The translations under genes and the position numbers were made by a program. The notes under the pieces were generated by a model. That model was not told the DNA's origin. It saw nothing but the letters and a program-made list of their open reading frames with translations, and did not search any database. From NCBI GenBank assembly GCA_029962745.1, contig CM057162.1, forward strand, positions 4,711,559 through 4,775,558: 64,000 nt of DNA, read 5' to 3'. Numbering within the stretch: the stretch's first letter is position 1; each line of letters starts with the position of its first letter. The DNA comes from Echinometra lucunter. Lineage: Eukaryota > Echinodermata > Echinoidea > Camarodonta > Echinometridae. This document shows positions 50,039 to 59,139 of this stretch, one piece after another.

Positions 50039-53000
50039 TGATGATGATAATAATAATAATATTAATCCGTTCTTGTATAGCGCATATCATGTTATTATCT
50101 AACGTTTCTATGCGCTTCCAAAGGACTTTGGATATTATTACCCTGGTTTTAGCCCTGCAGCCTTTTACAGCACACAAGCATTTCAAGGAATTAATTCCTG
50201 CCAGGTATCCATTCACCTCACCTGGGTCGAGTGTGGCAAATGTAGATTAATGTCTCGCCAAGGGACATTAGTGCTGCGGCAGGGATTCGAACCCCGTACC
50301 TTATGGTTCAAAGTCCGGGGACTTATCCGATGGACCACAACACCTCTAAGAGTCATATCGGTAGAAAAGGGTACCCATTATTAGGGATTTTGCATCTCGG
50401 GTGTGTACTTATCGGCCTCATTATGGGAGAGAATATCATTCTAAACAATAAAGTTACTGATGTTTAAAAAATTGAGGGCATGTTTAGGGACTTCCGACTC
50501 AAAACCATACCCCACACACTATAAGAAAAAAGGTGCAATTTTGCACCCTTCAAATGCAACACTGGGAGCTCCTTTTGGGGTGCAACTTTGCACCCTAAGA
50601 CGCTTTTTGCACCTTTAAGGGTGCAGTTCGCTACATTTTGCACCCTAAAGGGTGTAGAGTTGAACCCTTTAGGGAAAGGTGCAAATTTGCACCCTTTTGA
50701 ATGCAAAAATTTATGCACCCTTAAAGGTGCTAGTTGCACCTTTTAGGGTGCAAACGGGCATTTCCGGATGCAAATAAGAACATAAAGGTACATGTTTGCA
50801 CCTTTTCATGTAGGCTGCAAGATTGCACCCAAAAAAAAAAGGTGCTGCCAGCGTGGCATTTAGAGCCCTTGAAAACTTGAACCTTTTTTTTTTTTCTTAA
50901 TCTGCATGTTCAGGGATTTCTTGCAAAAAGCTACCCATTAGAGCGGCACACCCCGTATACCATATTAGGCGAGTATCCCCCCCCCCCCCTCCCGGTTCTT
51001 GCCCCAAGGAAAAAATTCCTGCGTACGGCCTTGGTTTGAATACCACCTTCAAAGTTCAGATATCGACACACCAGTGCCGATGCGTTGCTGGTCCAGTGTT
51101 GTTGATGAACAAACATATATGTGAAGGTCTGAGAGCGGGATGTGAAGACAACCTTTCCATCATTATGCATTCCTCCAACCAGAGCTAGAGCATTGATAAA
51201 TGCGTCTGTAATACCAAAGAAAATTAATGACAGTGTAATATTACTCGCCTTAAGTGCATTTACGACCCACTATCTTCATCATCATCATTATCATTATTAT
51301 CATTACTATCATTATGTATTACATGAAAGTTCTTAATCCTTTTACAGATGGGATAACCATAAACAATCGTTTGCTATTAATATTACTCTCTTTAAAAAGA
51401 AGAGTGAACGCATTCATTCTGTTAGGGGTGAATTTAAGAAAAGAGTGAATTTAGAGTGAATTAAGAGTAAAAAATTGGTTGTCTGGAGAAAAACATGCAT
51501 AAAGTGAGATAGACTGGTAAAGAGGTCTCTTACTATACTCGCATCTCTCTCCATGGTAGCCGTTAGGACAAGAGCAGTCAAATCCTATCTCACTTTCCTG
51601 ACAGGTGCCTCCGTGTAGACACGGATTTGAGTTACATGCTGAAATAAAAACATGTAATAGAATACCAGAGAAATGATGCGATATAATCTGCGAAGAGGTG
51701 AAAAAAAGGGGCTGGGGATTCACAAACACTTAAGCATGAAGCATAAAGTGCGACCCTGATCCCTGTGAGCGTAATGGTGGATTTACTGGGCACGTCCGAC
51801 CCTTGTATACGCCCCCCCCCCGGGGGGGGGGGGGGCACTGTCATTACAAGGTGGACACCACGCTCGTACACGGACTTTCAAAATGGATCCTAAACAAGTA
51901 ATTATCCCTCGATCTCAGAATACCCTAAACAAGTATTGGTTTCCTCACTCTAAACAAGTATTTTCAAATCAAGCTGTTGTAAAAGTTTACCTTTTCCCCC
52001 CTGATTTTTGCAATTTTGATACCCTTTTCACTGTATGCGCATACATCGCCCGTCCGTCGAAAAAAAAAATCTTTACGCGTTTTTGTGTACGAGTATGGTG
52101 TCCACTTCGTAAATGGTAGTGGCCCCGGAGGCCTATACCCCTCGTTTCGTAGCATACCTTCGTGGCATCCTTTTGGAATTTTCAAAAACACCATTTTTTC
52201 AGAAAAAATTGAATACGATGCCCCTCTTTTAAAAATTCATAGATCCACCCCTCCCTCCGCCTGTGATCTTACCTGGTATTGCGCAGGAAAAGTGTCTGAC
52301 ACTCTTAGCGAGTCCAGGTAATGATGACCAGTTGAGATCGAATGTCATAATCTTTGGGACTGATCGTACAACTTTACCACTCTGTAGTGTGACGTATTGA
52401 CATAACGGTGCGGTCACGTGACATGACCCATCGATGTCGGATGATGCTAGAATAGCTAGAAAGTCGTTGGAGATGTGGGAGCAAAAGATAGTACTAAGTA
52501 ATCCAAACATTTTATGATAGCAATAATTATATATCGCAACCGCTATACAGAATGTTCTTATCTCAGCCTCTAATAGTTGAATCTTCACGGCAAGGCCTTA
52601 AAAACCGGGAGGGGGAAGGTGCTCGCCCAATACTAGTATGGGTCTAAAAACAATCAATGAATTTCTTCCTATACTGGGTACCCATTTGCTCGGCAGGAGT
52701 GTAGAGTGGCAAATGTAGATTAATGTGTTGCCAAAAAACATTAATAGTGCCACTACAGGGATTCGAACCCTGACATGGCACAGTCCAGAGACTATTAGAC
52801 CATGACACCAAATTTCATTCTTCTCATTATGCTTCTAAGCAAAGTCTTGTGATTATATTACACTAAATGATCGCGGTATGCATAATTGAAACGCGTTTAT
52901 GATCATCTGGTGGGGGGGGGGGGGGGTCATCATTGTCTTGTCAGCGATTTTTACTGACAAGTGCAAATTTGCTCTCAGTCAAACAGATGCTAGGATTTCA

Positions 53001-53487
53001 GTAGCTTATCACAGTTGTCTGTAGACGTCACTGACAAGACACTTGATGAAACGCTCCGGAACCCTGATAGCATAAACAATTATCAACATTCTGAGAGAAA
53101 AAGCAGCAAGTATAGAATTCATTTGTGTAATGTTTCATAGCATTTGGATGATTTCATACCTAGCAGAATGTGGAGCATTTTAACTCTCAGTAATACTGTT
53201 GACAGTTTGGTCGTTTATTTGCAACTGGCAAGGTGCTCTCATTATAATTTCATAATCATTATTATCATTATTGTTATTGTTATCATTATTAATGATTTTA
53301 TTACAATTATTTTTTGTTGTTGTTGCTATTGATTATAGTTAACTATAGTAGTAGTAGTATTTTAGACAGTTTACGGTTGCGCTACGGTTGCTCGAGCTAA
53401 AGCCAGGGTAATAATATTCTTGCAGGGCCCTCTGGGAGAACAATACACAGTACTGAAGAGGCTACTCTGGGTAAACAAGACATATTA

Positions 53488-53546
<59 letters not shown>

Positions 53547-53602
53547 TTATTGTTATCATTATCATTATTATTATTATTAATATTATTATTACTATTACTA
53601 TA

Positions 53603-53668
<66 letters not shown>

Positions 53669-53722
53669 TGTTACCAGTATAAGTACGTTCAGGATGAAAT
53701 AATAGATCCTCCAAGAGACAGG
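43020..53722 (-). CDS. Gene A: secreted EGF-SRCR-F5/8C(x2) protein, nine exons, 3' end not found
   Basis: The gene is assembled from nine minus-strand exons (53668-53722, 52273-52455, 51534-51638, 51047-51205, 48925-49098, 47165-47487, 46514-46670, 44843-45063, 43020-43169). Each has AG/GT borders, and intron phases run 0,1,1,1,1,1,0,1,0 with no conflict, giving 509 open codons. Predicted order: hydrophobic signal segment (about residues 1-20), unassigned Cys-containing stretch (20-79), EGF repeat (80-114), SRCR-like domain (115-225), F5/8 type C domain (226-385), second F5/8C domain (from about 386, cut at 509). These modules are known from extracellular adhesion and pattern-recognition proteins, so a secreted or surface-associated binding role is inferred. 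No catalytic site is visible. The initiator Met lies upstream of 53722 and was not identified. The exon finishing the second F5/8C domain was not found in the next several kb, so the 3' end is open. Exact domain order and ligand are uncertain. Confidence 0.8.
43332..43599. repeat. Large hairpin with about 105-bp arms
   Basis: The left arm (43332-43436) CACTATGAACATGACGGACA ... CCCTTCACTGCTAT pairs with the right arm (43494-43599) ATAGCAGTGAAGGGATGTTC ... CCGTCATGTTCATAGTG, with few mismatches and a spacer of about 60 bp. It sits in the gene A intron between exons 44843-45063 and 43020-43169. Confidence 0.9.
43772..44375. mobile_element. TIR element with four CACACGTGACC motifs about 180 bp apart
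   Basis: Ends AGGGCCATTCTC and GAGAATGGCCCCT are inverted. The motif (T)CACACACGTGACC starts at 43803, 43984 (variant), 44171 and 44349. Sequence after it (GACC..CCNAATTTTNACCTCT) is also shared between units. It interrupts a second repeat rich in TTGGTCTAAT strings (about 43720-43771 and 44376-44480). Confidence 0.7.
44568..44836. repeat. ACGGTC-rich inverted-repeat element beside an exon
   Basis: Strings such as TATAACGGTC and ACGGTCATGA recur many times on both strands. The middle holds the perfect 16-base palindrome TTTGAACATGTTCAAA (44691-44706). Its right edge is about 7 bases from the donor of gene A exon 44843-45063. Confidence 0.6.
44843..45063 (-). CDS. Gene A exon: F5/8 type C domain 2, N-terminal part
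   Basis: A 221-nt exon after CGTATAG and before ATTAAG/GTAAAG. It encodes [20 protein letters not shown], then [20 protein letters not shown], then [15 protein letters not shown]. The layout is the same as domain 1. The donor sits seven bases from the edge of an inverted-repeat element (44568-44836). Confidence 0.9.
45129..45265. repeat. Foldback element, copy 4
   Basis: GGGACCGTTTCATGAAG to TTTATGAAACGCTTCCC, inner arms CTTGTCAGTGATTTTTACTG and AGTAAAAATCACGGACAAG, centre CAGCCAATCTGATG. It lies in the gene A intron upstream of exon 44843-45063. Confidence 0.75.
45267..45414. repeat. Foldback element, copy 5
   Basis: GGGCACCATTTCATGAAGG and CCTTCATGAAACGGTGCCC are inverted ends, with centre CAGCCAATCAAAACC. 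It starts two bases after the previous copy ends; a truncated third copy starts at 45417. Confidence 0.8.
45637..45700 (+). repeat. (GAT)n microsatellite
   Basis: A short GAT run. Poly-Asp and poly-Ile frames are artefacts. Confidence 0.95.
45866..46116 (+). repeat. GTACGCAGGGGG / CCCCCGGAAAA repeat, copy 1
   Basis: Begins CGTACGCAGGGGGG and ends near CCGTACGTCC. The middle has ATCCTTCAATTTCACTTTTA and CAGCTTAGTCGCTTTGCTC, shared with 49435-49685. Confidence 0.6.
46514..46670 (-). CDS. Gene A exon: F5/8 type C domain 1, C-terminal third
   Basis: A 157-nt exon after TTCTTTACAG and before ATAG/GTAAGTATC. It encodes [20 protein letters not shown], then [20 protein letters not shown] and LYGYG. 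VF-GN-D, GR-KVYP and LR-ELYG are the standard end of an F5/8C domain. Following residues (PLTDTIASVNK) form the linker to domain 2. Confidence 0.92.
47165..47487 (-). CDS. Gene A exon: F5/8 type C domain 1, N-terminal two thirds
   Basis: A 323-nt exon after AAACACCAG and before GTGGAG/GTAATA. It encodes [20 protein letters not shown], then [11 protein letters not shown], then [20 protein letters not shown], and later [18 protein letters not shown]. This is the discoidin signature: opening Cys, LG(L/M)E, S-AW-P, W-QV-F, V-AI-TQG, V-SY-V-W. Such domains are beta-barrels that bind phospholipid or carbohydrate. Confidence 0.92.
48165..48822. repeat. Two tandem MITE copies
   Basis: Two homologous units of about 320 bp (roughly 48165-48483 and 48503-48822) each have TTTACGAATGACTT-like and AACTTTACGAATAGCTTTAT-type ends closing with GAAACACCCC. 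They share ATAAATCGCATCAGCTAA and the surrounding sequence. They lie in the gene A intron between 47487 and 48925. Short ORFs here are the same repeat read on both strands. Confidence 0.7.
48925..49098 (-). CDS. Gene A exon: SRCR-like domain, second half
   Basis: A 174-nt phase 1-1 exon after TCTTAAAG and before CCTC/GTAAGTATG. It contains [20 protein letters not shown] and ends with SIAVVCCPR. The spaced cysteines and the terminal AVVCC match the C-terminal half of SRCR domains. It joins the upstream half as [10 protein letters not shown] and the downstream exon as CCPRKPCNVTG. Confidence 0.75.
49435..49685 (+). repeat. GTACGCAGGGGG-type repeat, copy 2
   Basis: Shares ATCCTTCAATATCAATTTCA and CAGCTCAGTCGCTTCGCTCC with the 45866 copy and has poly-G at both ends. 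It directly precedes the microsatellite-tailed SINE. Confidence 0.6.
49725..50346 (-). mobile_element. tRNA-like SINE with long ATT/ATC microsatellite tail
   Basis: On the minus strand the head (GGTTCGAATCCC-type B box near 50285) is followed by a body through GGCTAAAACCAGGGTAATAA, and then by a roughly 335-bp run of ATT and ATC triplets (49725-50061). The long open frames in the run are repeat-derived. Confidence 0.7.
50517..50850. repeat. Palindromic GGTGCAAA/TTTGCACC-rich element
   Basis: At least a dozen GGGTGCAA or TTGCACCC strings in both orientations, e.g. AAAGGTGCAAATTTGCACCC. The segment can form many alternative short hairpins. It is about 200 bp downstream of the first SRCR exon, in the intron. 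Confidence 0.75.
51047..51205 (-). CDS. Gene A exon: SRCR-like domain, first half
   Basis: A 159-nt exon after GGTATTACAG and before GAAG/GTGGTA. It contains [15 protein letters not shown] and then [15 protein letters not shown]. These match the start (RLVGG...GRVEV) and the middle (NAALVCRQLGF.GG) of scavenger-receptor cysteine-rich domains. The usual WGTVCDD segment is strongly diverged and lacks its cysteine, so this is an atypical SRCR. Confidence 0.75.
51534..51638 (-). CDS. Gene A exon: EGF-like repeat
   Basis: A 105-nt phase 1-1 exon after TTTTATTTCAG and before ATA/GTAAGA. It encodes one complete EGF-like repeat with six cysteines in canonical spacing ([12 protein letters not shown], then [13 protein letters not shown]). 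One exon per EGF repeat with phase 1-1 is usual for this family. A calcium-binding D/N-x-D/N-E/Q start is not evident. Confidence 0.9.
52273..52455 (-). CDS. Gene A exon: unassigned Cys-containing N-terminal region
   Basis: A 183-nt phase 1-1 exon with acceptor TTTCTAG and donor CCAG/GTAAGATC. It encodes about 61 residues with three cysteines (GSCHV, PLCQY, HFSCA). No domain family was recognised. It leads in phase into the EGF exon, and the symmetrical phase fits modular extracellular genes. Confidence 0.65.
52690..52806 (-). mobile_element. tRNA-like SINE head fragment
   Basis: GCAAATGTAGATTAATGTGT and GGGATTCGAACCCTG match the head region of the SINE at 50200-50346. It lies in a gene A intron. 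Confidence 0.55.
52930..53059. repeat. Foldback element, copy 6 (degenerate)
   Basis: Inner arms CTTGTCAGCGATTTTTACTG and GACGTCACTGACAAG, right end GATGAAACGCTCCGG, centre CAGTCAAACAGATG. The left end is lost in a G run. Confidence 0.6.
53390..53667 (+). mobile_element. tRNA-like SINE 3' fragment with ATT tail
   Basis: GAGCTAAAGCCAGGGTAATA of the shared SINE body is followed by an ATT run (about 53487-53667) in the same relative order as the other copies. The tail touches the donor of the gene A signal-peptide exon. Confidence 0.55.
53668..53722 (-). CDS. Gene A exon: signal-peptide hydrophobic segment
   Basis: A 55-nt exon after a TTTAAACAG acceptor and before a CAG/GTAATA donor. It reads [18 protein letters not shown] and joins in phase 1 to [10 protein letters not shown] of the next exon, which looks like a signal-peptide core followed by a cleavage region. 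An in-frame stop lies upstream of the acceptor, so the start Met must be in an unseen earlier exon. The donor directly abuts the ATT microsatellite. Confidence 0.5.
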
Positions 53723-54652
53723 CTGTTTAAAGAAAATTATAAATGAAAGATGAATTCATCGTGAATGGAAATGGACACAGTATAACAAACCCTAGCAGAA
53801 AATGTATTACAGTCCGGGATCACAGTATGGTACTCATAAAGGTTGTATATCTTAAAATTACCACGATGTACCATAAAATTATCTGGTATCATAGAACTTT
53901 TTAAAAATTATTTATTTTTTTAAATTACTGATTTTTGTTTGTTTCTGTTTAATTATTGAAATATTTTTTCTTTTAAAAACATCTTCGCAAGTATGAAAGC
54001 AAAGGAAAGAATCTGCAATTGTAATGTAATAGTTTATTATGCTCGGTTTTAAAAGCCTTTCAGGTTGTATATGCATGTGTAAAGTTAGTAGAATCTTTAG
54101 AAAAAAAAATCATCATCGTTAGAAAAGTAAAACGATAAAAGTGTAATTGCTTTGTATACTCATGCTCGGTTTAAAAAGATAGCCCATCAAATTAGTAGTA
54201 TATGCATGTATAAAATCATTAAAATCTTTTAAACAGATCATCGTTCTGAAAAATAAAAACCTAAATATGCAGTGGCTATGTATGCTTATGCTAGGTCAAG
54301 AAAAAGCGCATCAGGTCAAATATGCATGCATAAAATTTGCAAAATCCTGAACAAAATAATTAACGACTGAGCAAGCAAGAATACATACATCTTAAAAATG
54401 GAACTCAATGTCAGTAGTTACAAATCAACTAACGATATTCGCTCATCTCACCTTTGACTTGTTGCTTCGTTGTTTCCACATTAAAAACATGCTGACGCTA
54501 TTCTTCCAAACCTGCATCGGGTGCTGGGAGAAGAGTTTACCATACATATTTCACACAGTGGAGAGACATATTTCAATCGCCGTCACTGATTCGTGTTTAT
54601 ATTTTTTTAATGAATATTTACGGCATTAAGATGAAGAGAGCTGTAATTCAAG

Positions 54653-55044
54653 GTTACCTACACTGTTAGAACAGTGTTTAAAAATCATAAGTTTGTTTGA
54701 AATATGAACCTACCAAGAGTTGTTTAAAAAGATCCCCATACGTTTAAACATATATTTTTTTAAAACAGCAGTTGGTAGGTTTATATAGGCTCATGGTTTT
54801 TAAACAACAAGGGGGGGGGGCGTTTCACAAAGAGTTAAGTTTGACTAGAGTTGTGCTTAAGCGCCAATGCACATCAGGTATTTAACGTGTAATCTCATTG
54901 ATAGACTTCCAGTAGTGCGCGTCCCCTGAGCATGATCTGACCAATGGGGTGATGCGTAATATCCAGCACGCAAGTAGGAATTTAAGTGCGACTTTAGTCA
55001 AACTTAAATCTTTGTGAAACACCCCCCTGTTCTAACAGGGTAAG
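54653..55044. mobile_element. Inverted-repeat element hosting a foldback insertion
   Basis: The outer ends read TACACTGTTAGAACA and TGTTCTAACAGGGTA. An inner element (54811-55027), GGGGCGTTTCACAAAGAGTT to AAATCTTTGTGAAACACCCC, interrupts it just before the right end. Confidence 0.6.
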
Positions 55045-57088
55045 CATGACAAGGTCGCGTGAATATAAGTAAAAGGTTAATTAGAGCTGCAGTACGAAGT
55101 TGCGCATGACGATGCAGAAATTTCCAGGGGCGGCTTTGCAGCCTTGTAAACTGCGAGGGTTCTGATCCCCATAAATCTATGGAACTCCCCTCCCTTTCCT
55201 CAAAAGAAGGGGATCAATTTCAAAACATCTGACTAATAAATGTTATCAAGATGAAGTATCATTGTAATTATTTCATGTACCATTTCATTCTGTCTTTGCT
55301 TATTGTTTTATCAAATTTAGTCGCTTACTTTTTAATTGATGTTTGATTTTTGTTGATTATTTTGCACATAGGCCTATCATGTAAATTGAACAATTTCAGC
55401 TTTCGGTCTGCATGTTCCTTTATCTCTAATAAACCAAAGAATGAAAAGAGGGCCCGATCCAAAAGAACCCTACAAGCAAAACAGGGGGACTGCGCAAATT
55501 TCTTGAATCAACCCATCCGCCCCTGATATCCCCGGCCAATTTTATTATTGAGGAGGCGTAGGTCTTCTTTGTTCTGCAATGAATACGTTATTAATTATTG
55601 TATGGTATTATTGCATCAACTCCTCTTATCAAGGGGAAGGGTTTCAATAAAGCGTATATACAAAAAAGATCGACTGAATTGAAAATGAATTATTCATTGA
55701 AGGCTACCATCCATGCAAAGCCCATGTAAGTGTTATGGGACGAGCCGTAAACTGATAATCAGTCAAAGAGCCAAGTTCCATTCTTTCTTTCAGCATTTTC
55801 CTCATTACCGTCCTTGTCGCAGGACTTTTCTATAGTTGAAAGGGGTTTCAGTGACTCCGTCTATTATTGTTATTAAATAGTAACAACGCACCACGCGGTT
55901 ATTTGTTGTGTTCTGAATGATTGCTGATACAAATTTTGTGACCTTGTATTTATGAAAGTGAAAATCTAATTAGATAGAGCATTATTTGAAGAATATTAAT
56001 CAAGCAAATTTTACAGAACTTATTGTAAATAGATTTTTCATCCTTCAACTTTACTATGTGTAGTCCTCAGTTTGATGCGAGTTTCAATTTTTGAGATATT
56101 AACGATCAAAAGTGTCATTTGTTTTTACCTATACGTTTGTGTGTGTGTGTGTGTGGGTGAGGGTGTGTGTGTATTTTCAAGTGGTCTTTAGGTCCACGTG
56201 TTTTTATATATACAGGTAATAAAACAAAATCTGAGCATATATCGCACAAATATCGCACAAATTTTGGGAAGACTACTTTCTTTTGCAAGTGAAAAAGAGG
56301 GTTTAGGCTATAATACTCTTCCCCCTCTCTCTCCCTCCCTAACTCTTTCACACACACGTAATTCTCTCCTCCTTCAAACGCAAACAAGAAAGAGAGAAAG
56401 GAAATGTGCCTTCAGTCTACTTTTAATTGTAATTATGACTGACAAAAAGGAAGAAGGGAAGGAAAACAACGTATTCAGGAGATATGTGCGTTGTCATGAT
56501 GTACTGTGCAAAAATTGAAATAGAGAGTAGCAAAAGAAAAGTTCATGTCTTCAAATTTCCTGCGCTGTCTAATCAAAGGTAAACAAAACATTTCAAATTT
56601 CAAAATTTTCATCATCCACTGGAAGTAAAAACTCAGATAAACAATATCCTGCATAAATGAATGTAATGAAAATAAATGACGTAACTAGTACTTTTTAAAA
56701 AAGCATGCACGAGGCGTTTTAAAGGGGAAAAATGTCTTTCTTATATTAGTGTAGGCCTACTGCCTCAATTCAAAGGGTGCTGCCCCACTTATGATGTTTG
56801 ACTGCTCCTGTATCCCTTTTGATTCACCGCATGGTCATTCTATCTGGTAACAGACCTGAATTGTGATTCTTTAAAAATCCTTTGGATTAGATGAGAATTC
56901 CTTCTTCCACAGAGTTCCATCGAGATTTTACTCCATCTACCTATCCTTTCGGTTTCTTTATGCCTGGCTGTAAGCTTAGTTGTTAGTTTATTTTTCTCTG
57001 CCATAATTATAGCTCCTAATCTTCAGCAAATGAAACTATCAATCGAATGTTATTTCAGGATTCGCATTCGAAGCCTTCGATGAAGTTG
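55045..57088. other. Region between genes A and B
   Basis: Contains the CAGGGGCGG-ended element, GT repeats near 56140 and AT-rich sequence. It probably includes the 3' UTR of gene B (below 57089) and perhaps the promoter or first exon of gene A, neither of which could be pinned down. Confidence 0.4.
55125..55524. mobile_element. CAGGGGCGG-ended element
   Basis: Ends CAGGGGCGGC and CCGCCCCTG resemble the 11720 and 42149 elements, but the interior differs and is about 400 bp. It may be a related family using the same ends. Confidence 0.5.
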
Positions 57089-57631
57089 TCATTTAACGTC
57101 TTGAGTAGAATCACAATAACGTGCTAAATGCCAGTCTAAAGTCGTTCTTCGAATATCAACAACCTCGTCGAAAATTGTATTATCATTGTTTGCTGCTGAC
57201 CACTCACCTTTCATGTTCTTATACAAAAGTAAGGATAAAGCGGAAGCATCGAAACGGTGCTTCCCCAAACGCGCACCCGATGGCGCAATGCATGCACGAT
57301 CGAGCGCGCACTCCATTAAAGGGTCAACTAACTTTGTCTGCAGAAACGGATTACCGATGAAGATTTGTCGGTTAGCCGATGCATGCGGGGTGACGTTCTT
57401 TGATGCGAAATATTCGGTTCGTTTTATTCCAAGAGCAGGGAACATTTTGGGATAGGTGAAGAAGTAGATATGACCCTTCGGTGTGTCCTGAGGCCCATTA
57501 GGGTCGAAGGCATGAAAGTGTGTCATGTAACCATGGTGACGAGTGACGTAGGGGATGAGATGACGCAACGATGTCTTGAATCGAATGGAAGAGTCCGCCC
57601 AGAATATAGAACCGAACTCATGTAAAGTCAT
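57089..57631 (-). CDS. Gene B exon: C-terminal domain and stop
   Basis: A 543-nt terminal exon after TATTTTCAG. It encodes MTLHEFGSIFWADSSIRF, then VTRHHGYMTHFHAFDPNGPQ, FTYPKMFPALGIKRTEYF, LVDPLMECALDRACIAPSGA and HRFDASALSLLLYKNM, ending QDVK and TGA. The leading ATG is internal coding sequence, since two upstream exons join in frame. Minus-strand coding also explains the open frames on the plus strand here. Confidence 0.85.
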   Translation of the reverse strand: MTLHEFGSIFWADSSIRFKTSLRHLIPYVTRHHGYMTHFHAFDPNGPQDTPKGHIYFFTYPKMFPALGIKRTEYFASKNVTPHASANRQIFIGNPFLQTKLVDPLMECALDRACIAPSGARLGKHRFDASALSLLLYKNMKGEWSAANNDNTIFDEVVDIRRTTLDWHLARYCDSTQDVK

Positions 57632-59098
57632 CTGAAAATAATTATTTTGAAGAGAGAGAGAGAGAGAGAGAGAAAGAATCGAGGTTATGTCATTGCAGTG
57701 ATGGGATCTAAATCTGTACTTATAACATGACCGTTGTTCACAATCTCCTTTTGAATCTGGACTTATAACATGACCTGTCGTTCTTATTTTCTTCTTGAAT
57801 AAAATCATATCAAATTTATGGTGAGAATTAAAAACACATTTCCCTGTAAAGGCGAGACATAATTATGCACAGTTTCTTCTTTAATCAGATTCTTTTTGAG
57901 TGATACGTCAACACTTGTTAAAAAGGGATTAAATCCATGAATTTCCAACAGAATTCTCCATCTGCTTCCCTCTTCCTTTCTCATAATTATGTTTCCTTCA
58001 TCAGATCATGCGGCATTGATATATATACTCACTTAAATTTTTAGTACAATAATATTCCGGAAGAAAATTTAATCAAAATGAGAATGATTCTTTTGTAGTT
58101 AGCATTATACTATATTATCAACAAATTTTTGGCTATAATGGATTGGTGTTCACCCCCCCCCCCCCCTGCAAGAAGTACCATGGTATCCTTGGTATTTTAG
58201 CAAAATATCAACAAAACAATGAAAGTACCATGCAAATACCATTAAGTTATCGTGGGTACCATGGTACTTTTTACAAGGGCCTCGACAGCTTAAAGCAGTG
58301 GTTAACATTGCTATAATTAAAAAAAAAAACCAAAAAACCTCATTTTGCTACTTGAACATGACATAAACATAAGGATTATAGTGTAAAAATAACAGTCTGA
58401 AGGTTTCAAAGTATAATATCCACAGGAAGTATATTTAAATATTAGAAATGTGAACCAATGTTTGAAAAATATATCGAGTCGGTTGCACTGTAGATTAGAC
58501 GTAAGGAGTGCGCATGCGCACATGGCTCACCCGACCGTACCGTACTATGTGTATTGGCGTATCACGCAGAGGGAAGCAGATAACGGTATTTTAAAACTCG
58601 AGCAAAACGGTCCTCTTATTCATTGTCTCTGAGACCAAAATTAATGAAATCGCGGTCTGCGTCTTACTAACAGTTTTTCATTCCAAATTATGGTTGGTTT
58701 CAGGGTTTTTGAGTACAATTACAAATACTCATACGCATGTTGCCTCTTAGTTTCATGATTTTTTAAATCGGCTGCTCACAAAGTTAGCCAATGCCTTTAA
58801 TGAAGATGGTGACCATTTCCTCTATTTTCCTCATGAACTTCTTGTACAGCTATAGTATAAGACGGAATGTCAGCATTACGATCAAACTGAGTAAAATGAA
58901 TATACAAAAAACAGTATCAAGATACATATCATATTACAATGGTTGGCAAAAGAAAAATGCTCTTACATTTATGATGATAACTTTCCAGGCGTACGTGTGT
59001 AGATCCTTGACATGAGGAGGATATGCATCAAAAGGAAAACTTCTCAGTTCTACATGACAGAGCTTTTTCACCTAGTAAGAATTTGATGACAGAGAGAC

Positions 59099-59139
<41 letters not shown>

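Noticed and set aside
49431..50250. Asn/Asp-rich and Ile-rich frames around 200 aa
   Set aside because: ATT/ATC tail of a SINE; the flanking residues come from repeats.
57121..57455. Plus-strand frames of 79 and 89 aa
   Set aside because: Antisense shadows of the gene B terminal exon.
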